A DNA stretch of 64,000 nucleotides from positions 41,229 through 105,228 of the forward strand of contig UQTW01000004.1 of NCBI GenBank assembly GCA_900544115.1. Direction: 5' to 3'. The notes under the pieces were generated by a model, which worked only from the letters and a program-made list of their open reading frames with translations, did no database searches and was not told the origin of the DNA. A program made the translations under genes and the position numbers. Below, one piece after another: positions 34,081 through 41,826 of this stretch; position 1 is the stretch's first letter, and each line of letters begins with the position of its first letter. This DNA is from an uncultured Collinsella sp. (GTDB lineage: Bacteria; Actinomycetota; Coriobacteriia; Coriobacteriales; Coriobacteriaceae).

Positions 34081-34189
34081 CGGAAAGCGCGTCCCAGAAT
34101 GAGCGTTCAGACTGGGATGCGGTTTCCCGTTAAGCCTCTATATGGAAAGCGCATCCCAGAATGGACGTCCAAACTGGGATGCGCTTTCC
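34081..34189. repeat. Two tandem palindromes GGAAAGCGCATCCCAG...CTGGGATGCGCTTTCC
   Basis: Copy 2 is perfect: GGAAAGCGCATCCCAG at 34144-34159 and its complement at 34174-34189, loop AATGGACGTCCAAA. Copy 1 (34081-34128) has the same design with several mismatches. The pair fills the gap between the convergent lipase and thiE genes. It may end transcription from both sides but lacks a U-run. Confidence 0.9.
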
Positions 34190-34233
34190 GCTGTCGAAGG
34201 TATGAGGCTGCGGAGCAGCTGCTCGGCATAGGC

Positions 34234-34929
34234 CTATGCCTGCTGCCAGGTGTCGACGAGTTCCTTGGCAGCGGCGTAGGGGTCGTCGGCACTGCAGACG
34301 GCGCTCACCACAAAGAAGCCGTCGACGCCGGTGGCCTTGAGCTGCGGCAGGTCGGCCATCTTTACGCCGCCGCCCACCACGATGGGCACGGGACTTGCCG
34401 CGTGGAGTGCGGTCAGGTCCTCAAAGCTCTTGGTGATGATGGAGCCGTCGGCTGCGCGTCCGCAATCGCGCTTGGTCTCGGTCTCGTGGAGCGGGCCGAT
34501 GCCCAGGTAGTCGACCAGACTCATGTCGGCGGTCTTGACGTACTCGAGCATCTCCTCGCAGCGGGCCGAAAGGCCCACGATGGCATCGGGGCCCAGCAGC
34601 TTGCGACAGACCTCGACGGGAATATCGCTCTGACCCACGTGCACGCCGTCGACAGCAATACCCTGCTCGCGCGCGGCAAGTACACAATCCAGACGGTCGT
34701 CGATCAACAGGGCGACCTGTCCGGTCTTGCCGGCCTGTGCGATAGCCTTTGCGGCGGCGCCCGTCAGCGCGATGATCTCGCGAGCGCTTGCCACCTTAGA
34801 GCGCACCTGGATGCAGGTAAAGCCGGCGTCGAGCGCCTGTGCCACCACATCGCCCACGGGGCGTCCGAGGGTGTTTTCGGGGCCGAGTACCAGATAAGCC
34901 GAGATATCAAGGTTGTCGCGGATGCTCAT
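34234..34929 (-). CDS. thiE: Thiamine phosphate synthase
   Basis: A 231-residue TIM-barrel enzyme that joins HMP-PP and THZ-P to form thiamine phosphate. Family segments are FTCIQVRSK (phosphate/pyrimidine site), LLIDDRLD, GVHVGQSD, VGLSARCEE, DYLGIGPLHETETK and the terminal phosphate loop VVGGGVK. Length is normal to slightly long. It is the last gene of the thiM operon; its ATG overlaps the stop of the thiamine-binding protein gene (ATGA). Expression should be controlled by the TPP riboswitch at 36174. Confidence 0.95.
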   Translation of the reverse strand: MSIRDNLDISAYLVLGPENTLGRPVGDVVAQALDAGFTCIQVRSKVASAREIIALTGAAAKAIAQAGKTGQVALLIDDRLDCVLAAREQGIAVDGVHVGQSDIPVEVCRKLLGPDAIVGLSARCEEMLEYVKTADMSLVDYLGIGPLHETETKRDCGRAADGSIITKSFEDLTALHAASPVPIVVGGGVKMADLPQLKATGVDGFFVVSAVCSADDPYAAAKELVDTWQQA

Positions 34930-35267
34930 CGTGCTTCCTCCTGCTTTTTGATCTGCGCTTCCATGCGCTCGAGTTTGCCGGTCATGGTGTCGGTAAATCC
35001 GGGTCGAATATCGGCTTTGAGCACGACTTCGGTACGGATGCCCTTGCTCGCCAACACAAAGGTCGCGTCGCGCACGACCTGCATGACCTCATCCCAGTCG
35101 CCCTCGATCTCGGTGAACATCGAGGTGGTGCGGTTGGGAAGGCCGCTCTCGCGAATGACGCGTACGACCTCGGCGACCTCGGCGGATAGCTCGTCGCCGG
35201 TGCCGCACGGGGCGATGGCCACGGCGACGAGCGTGTTCATACCGGCATTGGTTGCGGGCTCGGACAT
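34926..35267 (-). CDS. Thiamine-binding protein, MTH1187/YkoF type
   Basis: A 113-residue protein of the MTH1187 (DUF77) family, small ferredoxin-like-fold proteins that bind thiamine or its pyrimidine part. Typical segments are VAIAPCGTGDELSAEVAEVV and TSMFTEIEGDWDEVMQVV. It sits between thiM and thiE with a 3-base gap and a 4-base overlap, so it belongs to the riboswitch-controlled thiamine operon, which supports a role in thiamine or precursor handling. The first nine residues before MNTLVAV may not be used. Confidence 0.88.
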   Translation of the reverse strand: MSEPATNAGMNTLVAVAIAPCGTGDELSAEVAEVVRVIRESGLPNRTTSMFTEIEGDWDEVMQVVRDATFVLASKGIRTEVVLKADIRPGFTDTMTGKLERMEAQIKKQEEAR

Positions 35268-35270
35268 GGC

Positions 35271-36110
35271 TTATGCCTCCTCGAGCTCGAGTTGGTTGTT
35301 GGCAATGTCCTGGGCGGTCGCGCGGTAGAGCTCGTCGATAAAGGCGACCTTAAAGCTTGCCGGGGCATCGGCGACAGCGGCGGCACGCGTGCCGGCAACG
35401 TTGTAGACGGCGGCACCGCAGATGGCCGCCGTAAACGGGTCGGTGGCGCAGGCGTACACGGCCAGCACGCCGCCCTGTGAGCAACCACAGCCGGTGATCT
35501 TGGACATGAGTGGGCTGCCGCCGTGGGACTTGGCCACGGTCGTGCCGTCGGTGATCAGGTCGACTTCACCCGAGACCACTACGGCGCCGCCGGTGTAGCG
35601 AGCGAGCGCCACGGCGGCATCGCGGGCAGCGTCGACCGTGTCGGTGGTATCGACACCGCGCACGCGGCTCAGATCGGCCGCCTCACCCTCAAGACCCCAC
35701 AGGCCGGCGAGCGCGATGATCTCGGAGGCGTTGCCGCGCACGATGGCGGGCTTGTACTGCTTGAGTTCGCTTACCAACTGGGTGCGCAGGCTACCGATGC
35801 CCAGGCCAACCGGATCGAGCACCCAGGGCTTGCCGGCGTCGTGTGCCGCCTTGGCCGCGCGGGGAATCGTCTGCTCGTAGATGGGGAAGAGCGTACCCAT
35901 ATTGAGATAGATGGCGCCGCCGCCGGCAACGAGTGCCTCGCCCTCGTCGGGCAGATAGACCATGGCGGCCGATCCGCCCACGGCGAGCTGTGCGTTGGCG
36001 ACAAAGTCAATCGTCACCGTGTTGGTGATGGAGCCTGCCATCGGATTGGTGGCGCGAATCTCCCCCACGGCCTTGATCACATGTTGCTTAAGCTGTTCCG
36101 AATCAATCAC
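35271..36110 (-). CDS. thiM: Hydroxyethylthiazole kinase
   Basis: A 279-residue ribokinase-like kinase that phosphorylates the thiazole moiety for thiamine salvage. Key segments: NTVTIDFVANAQLAVGGSAAM near the N terminus, WVLDPVGLGIG, RGNASEI, and the anion hole GCGCSQGG with the catalytic cysteine. I chose the GTG at 36110 because AAGGAGG lies 9 bases upstream; the frame further upstream runs through the TPP riboswitch. It is the first gene of the operon thiM - thiamine-binding protein - thiE. No thiD is in the window. Confidence 0.93.
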   Translation of the reverse strand: MIDSEQLKQHVIKAVGEIRATNPMAGSITNTVTIDFVANAQLAVGGSAAMVYLPDEGEALVAGGGAIYLNMGTLFPIYEQTIPRAAKAAHDAGKPWVLDPVGLGIGSLRTQLVSELKQYKPAIVRGNASEIIALAGLWGLEGEAADLSRVRGVDTTDTVDAARDAAVALARYTGGAVVVSGEVDLITDGTTVAKSHGGSPLMSKITGCGCSQGGVLAVYACATDPFTAAICGAAVYNVAGTRAAAVADAPASFKVAFIDELYRATAQDIANNQLELEEA

Positions 36111-36132
36111 TGCACATGCCTCCTTGGCATAG

Positions 36133-36163
36133 AAAAGGGGCGCTGTGCATAGACAGCGCCCCT
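36133..36163 (-). terminator. Riboswitch expression-platform terminator
   Basis: On the minus strand GGGGCGCTGTC and its complement form a stem followed by TTTTCT. It lies between the TPP aptamer and thiM and should terminate when TPP is bound. Confidence 0.85.
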
Positions 36164-36173
36164 GTAAAGGCGG

Positions 36174-36267
36174 CATGCTCCCTACGCCAGCATTAACTGA
36201 CAGGTTCAAAGGATTGGGTCCATTGCCCTCTCAGCCTTGTGGTTTGCACCGCCGGCACTCCCGCATC
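36174..36267 (-). promoter_or_regulatory. TPP riboswitch (THI box)
   Basis: On the minus strand the aptamer carries the conserved CTGAGAGGG and CCTTTGAACCTG elements and GCTGGCGTAGGGA, closed by GATGC/GCAT(C) as P1. It sits upstream of thiM and is followed by an intrinsic terminator, giving transcriptional control by thiamine pyrophosphate. Confidence 0.95.
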
Positions 36268-36332
36268 GAATCTGTTGTTCCCTATACTAGCGCATCGGTA
36301 CAATAGATGGGGCAGAGACGAATGGGGGTCCT

Positions 36333-37241
36333 ATGATCAAACTTGTGCTGACCGATATGGACGATACGCTGATTCCAGCCGGGCATGACGGCGCCAGCGA
36401 CTACGCCATTGAGGGTATTCATGCCATGCAGGCGACGGGTCTGCACTTTGGGCCGGTTTCGGGTCGTCAGCCGTCCGCGATGGGCTGGATGTTCAAAAAC
36501 CGTTCCGAGTGTTTTTCGACCGGTGCGTTCTGTAACGGCCAGGTGATGTTTGTCGACGGCGAAGTAGTCGCTTCGCGCGCAATCGACAACGATGCTCTGA
36601 TGCGTTTGGCCGACTATCTGGAGCAAGAGACCGACGATACATTTCTAAAAGTCTACAGCCTGGGCGATGACTTTTGGGGCAACGATGCCTATTGCGTGAC
36701 GAGCAATCCTGAGCGCGTTCGTCGCGCCATGGAGTCGGGCGGCAACGCGTGGCTCAAAGGCGAAGAGGCTCCGTGCCGTCCCGTCGTCGATGACGCGCCG
36801 GTGTTTAAGGCGAATATCTGGAGCACCCGTTCGCGTGAGGAGCTCGCGGAGCTACGCGAGAACGCTGCCGTTGAGGTGCCGGAACTCTCGCTTGTGTTTC
36901 CCAACAACCGAGTGCGCCTGTTTGACATCCTTCCTGCTGATTGGGACAAGGGCTGCGCTGCGTTAGAGCTGGCGCGCGCTTTGGGCCTGACGCCCGACGA
37001 GGTGGCCGTATTCGGCGATTCCGATAACGATCTGCCCATGATCGATGCCGTTCCCAACTCCGTTGCAGTCGCCAATGCCAACGAGGCCGTCACGGCTGCC
37101 GCGCGCTGGCATATCGGCGCTGCGGCAGATGATGCGGTTGCCGGGGCTCTGCATCAGATTGCCGCCTGCGCCGCGACGGGGGAGATGCCGTCGTTTATGC
37201 GCCTGCCGGGTACTGCCGACGCGAATCTCACGAACAGCTAA
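36333..37241 (+). CDS. HAD-IIB (Cof-type) hydrolase
   Basis: A 302-residue haloacid-dehalogenase phosphatase. Motif I is LTDMDDTL (D8, D10), motif II is in PVSGRQ, and motif IV is FGDSDNDLPMI, with the large C2 cap inserted between. Such enzymes dephosphorylate sugar phosphates or flavin intermediates. The start follows GGGGG; a TACAAT box at 36299-36304 lies 28 bases upstream. The LysR gene starts 10 bases after its stop, so the two may be cotranscribed. Confidence 0.9.
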   Translation: MIKLVLTDMDDTLIPAGHDGASDYAIEGIHAMQATGLHFGPVSGRQPSAMGWMFKNRSECFSTGAFCNGQVMFVDGEVVASRAIDNDALMRLADYLEQETDDTFLKVYSLGDDFWGNDAYCVTSNPERVRRAMESGGNAWLKGEEAPCRPVVDDAPVFKANIWSTRSREELAELRENAAVEVPELSLVFPNNRVRLFDILPADWDKGCAALELARALGLTPDEVAVFGDSDNDLPMIDAVPNSVAVANANEAVTAAARWHIGAAADDAVAGALHQIAACAATGEMPSFMRLPGTADANLTNS

Positions 37242-37251
37242 GGAGACAGCC

Positions 37252-38148
37252 ATGAAGCTCCAGCAGCTCAGATATGTCGTCAAAGTTGCCGAATGCGGCA
37301 GCATTACCGAGGCCTCGCGCCGGCTCTTTGTGTCGCAGCCTTCGATTACCGCATCGATCCGCGATCTCGAAAACGAGATGGGTGTGCACATCTTTGAGCG
37401 CACCAACAAGGGTGTCATTGTGTCCGAGGAAGGCGAGACCTTCTTGGGCTATGCGCGCCAGGTACTCGACCAGGCCGACCTGCTCGAGGGCAAGTACAAG
37501 GGCGCATCCGAGCAGGTGCCGCACTTTAGTGTGAGCTGCCAGCATTATTCCTTTGCCGTCAACGCGTTTGTCGACGTGATCCGCGAGTTTGATGCCGCGC
37601 GTTACGACTTCACCCTGCGCGAGGAGCAGACTCACGAGATTATCGAGGATGTCGCGCATATGAAAAGCGAACTGGGCATCCTGTACTTATCCGAGCATAA
37701 CCGCGAGGTCATCGAGCGCATGCTGGTGGCCAACGAGCTCGTGTTCGAAGGACTCTTCTGCGCCACGCCGCATGTCTTCGTCTGCGCCGACCATCCGCTG
37801 GCGGACCGCTCCAGCGTGACGCTCGAGGACTTGGAAGACTACCCGTTTTTGTCCTACGAGCAGGGCAGCTATAACTCGTTTTACTATTCCGAGGAACTGA
37901 CCTCGACGTTTGAGCGCCACAAGAATATCCGCGTGCGCGACCGTGCGACGTTGTTCAATTTGGCCATGGGCCTCAACGGCTACACGGTGTGCTCGGGCGT
38001 GATTAGCCACGAACTCAACGGCCCCGGCATTATCTCGATTCCGCTCGATGTGGATGAGTACATGGAGATCGGCATCATCACGCGCAAGAACACGACGCTT
38101 ACGCGCTACGGTCAAGCCTATATCGACGCGATCCGTCAGCATATCTAG
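37252..38148 (+). CDS. LysR family transcriptional regulator
   Basis: A 298-residue LysR protein with an N-terminal winged helix (GSITEASRRLFVSQPSITASIRDLE) and a CysB-like effector domain. ATG 37252 follows AAGGAG. It sits just upstream of a MetE-like methyltransferase gene, and the gap between them carries a perfect inverted repeat TGATATAG-N7-CTATATCA (38195-38217), so it may control that gene, perhaps in response to a sulfur or methionine metabolite. That link is inference. Confidence 0.9.
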   Translation: MKLQQLRYVVKVAECGSITEASRRLFVSQPSITASIRDLENEMGVHIFERTNKGVIVSEEGETFLGYARQVLDQADLLEGKYKGASEQVPHFSVSCQHYSFAVNAFVDVIREFDAARYDFTLREEQTHEIIEDVAHMKSELGILYLSEHNREVIERMLVANELVFEGLFCATPHVFVCADHPLADRSSVTLEDLEDYPFLSYEQGSYNSFYYSEELTSTFERHKNIRVRDRATLFNLAMGLNGYTVCSGVISHELNGPGIISIPLDVDEYMEIGIITRKNTTLTRYGQAYIDAIRQHI

Positions 38149-38194
38149 ACTGCTGCGTCCTGTACAGGTCAAATCTCTTCATGGCAGTCCCAAC

Positions 38195-38217
38195 TGATAT
38201 AGGAAGCATCTATATCA
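38195..38217. promoter_or_regulatory. Putative LysR-type operator TGATATAG-N7-CTATATCA
   Basis: A perfect 8-base inverted repeat 87 bases before the MetE-like start codon, in an unusually AT-rich promoter region. The length and T-N11-A-like symmetry suit a LysR regulator, and a LysR gene ends 46 bases upstream. Confidence 0.55.
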
Positions 38218-38303
38218 AACTGTTATAAACGTATATTTTACGATGGCTATATGAGCGCTCATACTCTGTCCCAGTAAAGCAACCAATGCAAAGGGAGATA
38301 TCT

Positions 38304-39437
38304 ATGAGCACTTCGATTCAACCGAACGCGCCGTTTCGTGCCGATATCGTCGGCAGTTTTCTTCGTCCGCAGGCCGTAAAGGATGCCCGCGCTGCCTATG
38401 CGGCAGGCACGCTTGATGCCGAGGGGCTTAAGGCCGTCGAGGATGAGGCTATTCGCGACCTGGTGGACAAGCAAAAGGCCGCTGGCCTGCAGGTGATTAC
38501 CGATGGCGAGTTTCGTCGCAGTTACTGGCACCTCGACTTTATGTGGGGGCTCAACGGCATTGAACGCCGCACCTCGCGTACGGGCTATATGTTCCACGAC
38601 GAGGAGACCACGGCTGACACCGCCGTGGTGACCGGCCCCATCAGCGGCGAGAACCACCCCTTCGTCGAGCACTTTAAGTTTGTCAAGGCACTCGAGGGGG
38701 AGGGTCAGGTTGCGCGTCAGACCATTCCGGCGCCGATCCAGACGTTCTCGGAGGTTACGCTCGACCGCTGCGATGGCCAGCAGGAGAGCCTGCGCGCTGT
38801 CTATAAGACCGATGAGGAACTTGCCGACGCAATTGCAGCCGCTTATCGCACGGTGATCGCCGACCTGTACGCAGCGGGTTGCCGCAACATCCAGTTTGAT
38901 GACTGCACCTGGGGCATCTATTGCGATACCGACTTTGTGTCCAAGACTGGCATGAGCCCGGTTGACCTGCAAAGGGTGAGCGAGCTGGGCGTGGCGCTCA
39001 ACAACGCCGCCATCGAGGACAAGCCCGACGACCTCGTCATTAACACGCACGTGTGCCGCGGCAACTACCACTCTACCTATGCTTTCGAGGGCGGCTATGA
39101 CCCCATCGCGCCGTACCTGTTTGCACATGAGGATGTCGACGCATTCTACCTGGAGTTCGATACGCCGCGCGCCGGCGGTTTTGAGCCGCTCAGCTACGTT
39201 GCCCCGGGCAAGAAGGTCGTGCTGGGCTTGGTGACCACCAAGGCCGCAGAGCTCGAGAACGAGGATGTTATCGTCGAGCGCATCCGCGAAGCCGCAAAGT
39301 ACGTGCCGCTCGAGAACCTGTATCTGTCTCCCCAGTGCGGCTTTGCCAGCTGCGAGATTGGCAACAAGCTGACCGAGGACGAGCAGTGGGCAAAGATCGC
39401 CCTGGTCAAACGCATCGCCGAGCGCATTTGGAAATAG
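38304..39437 (+). CDS. MetE C-terminal-like (5-methyl-THF:homocysteine) methyltransferase family protein
   Basis: A 377-residue TIM-barrel protein similar to the catalytic half of cobalamin-independent methionine synthase, like YxjG/YxjH. The start DIVGSFLRP, zinc ligands in NTHVCRGNYH (His and Cys) and the later CGFAS cysteine fit the family. The N-terminal MetE domain is missing, as is usual for YxjG-type proteins. These may use simple methyl donors or S-methyl compounds. ATG 38304 has AAGGGAGA upstream. The LysR gene before it is the likely regulator. Confidence 0.9.
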   Translation: MSTSIQPNAPFRADIVGSFLRPQAVKDARAAYAAGTLDAEGLKAVEDEAIRDLVDKQKAAGLQVITDGEFRRSYWHLDFMWGLNGIERRTSRTGYMFHDEETTADTAVVTGPISGENHPFVEHFKFVKALEGEGQVARQTIPAPIQTFSEVTLDRCDGQQESLRAVYKTDEELADAIAAAYRTVIADLYAAGCRNIQFDDCTWGIYCDTDFVSKTGMSPVDLQRVSELGVALNNAAIEDKPDDLVINTHVCRGNYHSTYAFEGGYDPIAPYLFAHEDVDAFYLEFDTPRAGGFEPLSYVAPGKKVVLGLVTTKAAELENEDVIVERIREAAKYVPLENLYLSPQCGFASCEIGNKLTEDEQWAKIALVKRIAERIWK

Positions 39438-39559
39438 CGCTAGCGTTTGCAGGTGGCGGCGCGTGCGAGACGTGGCGTATCGCGTACAATGGTTCGGATC
39501 GTATCGTTCGGGCAGGTTATCCGATATGCCTGATCGCCCCTCCATTCGAAAGGACTTCC

Positions 39560-40894
39560 ATGTCCCAGTCTTCGACACCCGCCGTCACCGATGCCATCTA
39601 CGATGCATCGTCGCTCGGCCGCCCGCGCATGTTTTTGCTCGGCCTGCAGCACATGTTTGCCATGTTTGGTGCCACGGTGCTGGTGCCCGTGCTCACCGGT
39701 CTCTCGGTTTCGGCAACGCTTTTGTTTGCCGGCTTGGGCACGCTGCTGTTCCATTTCCTGTCGCGCGGTAAGGTCCCCGCATTCTTGGGCTCATCGTTTG
39801 CCTTTATTGCCGGTTATGCTGCCATTGCACCCAACGGCGAGGCCGAGCTATTGCCTTACGCTTGTCTGGGCGTTGCCTGCGCCGGATTGCTCTATCCGGT
39901 GCTCGCGGCGCTCTTCCGTGCGTTTGGCGCCAAGCGCGTCATGCGCTTCTTCCCGCCGGTGGTGACGGGCCCCATCGTCATTTCCATCGGCCTGATCTTG
40001 GCAAGCTCTGCCATCGCCAACTGCCAGACCAATTGGCTTGTTGCCGTTGTCGCTGTGGCGGTGATCGTCATCTGCAACATCTGGGGCCGTGGCATGGTCA
40101 AGATCGTGCCGATTCTGCTGGGCGTTGTGGTGAGCTATGCCGTTGCGACTGCGCTCGGCGAGGTTGATTTCTCGGGCGTCGCAGCCGCTCCCTGGGTTGG
40201 CTTGCCCGTCGTGTGGGATAACACCGTGTTTGCACTCTTTGGGCCGCAGTTCGATAGCGGTCTTGCCACGACGGCCATCATCACCATTATGCCGCTGGCA
40301 TTTGCGACCATGATCGAGCATATCGGTGATATCTCGGCTATCGGCTCCACTTGCGAGCGTAACTACATCGCCGATCCCGGTCTGCATCGCACGCTGCTCG
40401 GCGATGGTCTCGCCACGATCCTGGCTTCGCTCTTTGGCGCTCCGGCCAACACCACGTATGGCGAGAACACCGGCGTGCTCGCTCTGACGCGCGTGTTCGA
40501 CCCGCGCGTGATTCGCATTGCCGCGTGCTGCGCCATCGTGCTTTCCTTCTGCCCCAAGTTCGCTGCCGTGATCGCCGCCATGCCGCCATGCGTTATCGGC
40601 GGCGTGTCGCTCGTACTCTACGGCATGATCAGTGCCGTAGGCGTGCGCAACCTCATTGAGAACCAGGTCGATTTCCAGAACAACCGCAACGTGCTGGTGG
40701 CCGCTCTTGTGCTCGTGCTTTCGCTCGGCATCGCGTACAGCACCGCCGGCGCCATCGTGTTGGAGCTGGGCGGCGTGACGATTTCGCTTTCGGGTCTTGC
40801 CGTGGGTTCGCTGGTGGGTATCGTGCTCAATGCGATTCTGCCGGGTAATGACTTTGAGTTTGATGTCTCGGAACTCGAAGGGTCTGCCGAATAG
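39560..40894 (+). CDS. Uracil permease (NCS2 nucleobase:cation symporter)
   Basis: A 444-residue transporter with fourteen TM segments in the 7+7 inverted repeat of NCS2 permeases. The uracil-contacting regions are conserved: MIEHIGDISAIG carries the TM8 glutamate and NTTYGENTGVLALTRV the TM10 glutamate known from UraA. GLQHMFAMFGATVLVPVLTG is the usual start. ATG 39560 follows AAAGGA. A TACAAT box is at 39485. No pyrimidine operon or PyrR leader is visible. Xanthine/uric-acid members of the family differ at the glutamate motifs, so uracil is the best guess. Confidence 0.92.
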   Translation: MSQSSTPAVTDAIYDASSLGRPRMFLLGLQHMFAMFGATVLVPVLTGLSVSATLLFAGLGTLLFHFLSRGKVPAFLGSSFAFIAGYAAIAPNGEAELLPYACLGVACAGLLYPVLAALFRAFGAKRVMRFFPPVVTGPIVISIGLILASSAIANCQTNWLVAVVAVAVIVICNIWGRGMVKIVPILLGVVVSYAVATALGEVDFSGVAAAPWVGLPVVWDNTVFALFGPQFDSGLATTAIITIMPLAFATMIEHIGDISAIGSTCERNYIADPGLHRTLLGDGLATILASLFGAPANTTYGENTGVLALTRVFDPRVIRIAACCAIVLSFCPKFAAVIAAMPPCVIGGVSLVLYGMISAVGVRNLIENQVDFQNNRNVLVAALVLVLSLGIAYSTAGAIVLELGGVTISLSGLAVGSLVGIVLNAILPGNDFEFDVSELEGSAE

Positions 40895-40914
40895 CAGCTG
40901 TGTCCAACTCAGTT

Positions 40915-40956
40915 AAAAAGCCGGCCATGCGTCCGATGCGCATGGCCGGCTTTTTA
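40915..40956. terminator. Bidirectional terminator between the uracil permease and esterase genes
   Basis: AAAAAGCCGGCCATGCG and CGCATGGCCGGCTTTTT form a 17-pair stem with loop TCCGATG-type, T-runs on both sides. It overlaps the last codon of the convergent esterase gene. Confidence 0.93.
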
Positions 40957-41619
40957 GTGCGCAAGAACCCAGTGGATGCCACGCGCCATGCGCAGGTCGG
41001 TTTGGGCAAAGTGGTTGCCGGGGTTGAGTTCCAGTGTTGTGAGGATGCCGCGCTCAACGAGCAACGTTTCCATTGCGCGCGTGTCGTCAAGTACGTGCCG
41101 CATCATGCGGTTGGGCGTCTTGGTTTCCTTTTTGCCGAGTGACAGATAGACGGCCTGCGGGTTGCCGGCAAAAGGGGTCGTGCTGGCGCGATCGACAAAG
41201 TCGGGAAACCACAACGACCCCGATGCGCTTGCGGCGCGGCTAAAGGCGTCGGTTTGCCAGAGGGCCCAAAGCGAAAAGAGACCCGCCAGCGAATAACCGG
41301 CAATGCCACGCCAAGCAGGTGGCTGTGGGAGCGATAATTCGACCTTTGGGATTATCCGGTTCAGTAACTCATCAAGAAAACCGGCAGCTTGGCCGCCGAA
41401 AGGCTCGGCATCGCGCACGGTCCCGTCGCATTCCCAGGGACTCAGCTCGCGATTCCAATCGAGCCCGCCAATGGCGACAAGGGTGAACGGTGGACAGCCG
41501 AGCTTTCGGCAGCGTTCATAAACCTCCGTGCCGTCGCCCATGACCACGGGAAGATAGATGACTGGTGCGCTTTCGGCATGCTGTGCATGAACGGTTATCT
41601 GCTTTTGATGCGCTTCCAT
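40954..41619 (-). CDS. Alpha/beta-hydrolase esterase
   Basis: A 221-residue alpha/beta hydrolase resembling siderophore-type or esterase-D-like esterases (IroE/Fes group). The nucleophile elbow is GYSLAG, and a late NPGNHFAQTDLRMARG supplies the catalytic His. There is no signal peptide. ATG 41619 was chosen because GAGAGAAG precedes it. It converges on the uracil permease with a shared terminator, whose arm overlaps the final codon. The substrate is unknown. Confidence 0.82.
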   Translation of the reverse strand: MEAHQKQITVHAQHAESAPVIYLPVVMGDGTEVYERCRKLGCPPFTLVAIGGLDWNRELSPWECDGTVRDAEPFGGQAAGFLDELLNRIIPKVELSLPQPPAWRGIAGYSLAGLFSLWALWQTDAFSRAASASGSLWFPDFVDRASTTPFAGNPQAVYLSLGKKETKTPNRMMRHVLDDTRAMETLLVERGILTTLELNPGNHFAQTDLRMARGIHWVLAH

Positions 41620-41731
41620 GACGGGCTTCTCTCGGCGTTGTGATATCGACGGCCCCCATTGTCGCACGCCGGCTCATGCAGGTTGGGCTAGACCAAAGAC
41701 AATCTCGTGCATACCCTGCGGACGCATATGG

Positions 41732-41769
41732 AAAACGCCACCGCCGGAGGGGAGCTCGGCGGTGGCGTT
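41732..41769 (-). terminator. Terminator of surface protein gene (copy A)
   Basis: AACGCCACCGCC and GGCGGTGGCGTT form a 12-pair stem; on the minus strand it is followed by TTTTCC. The same stem is present after the second surface gene at 43818. Confidence 0.9.
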
Positions 41770-41826
41770 GTTAAACGGTGCTGGGACTCGGAGCCTTCGC
41801 GGGAGCTGCCATGTGCGCAGAGGCGT

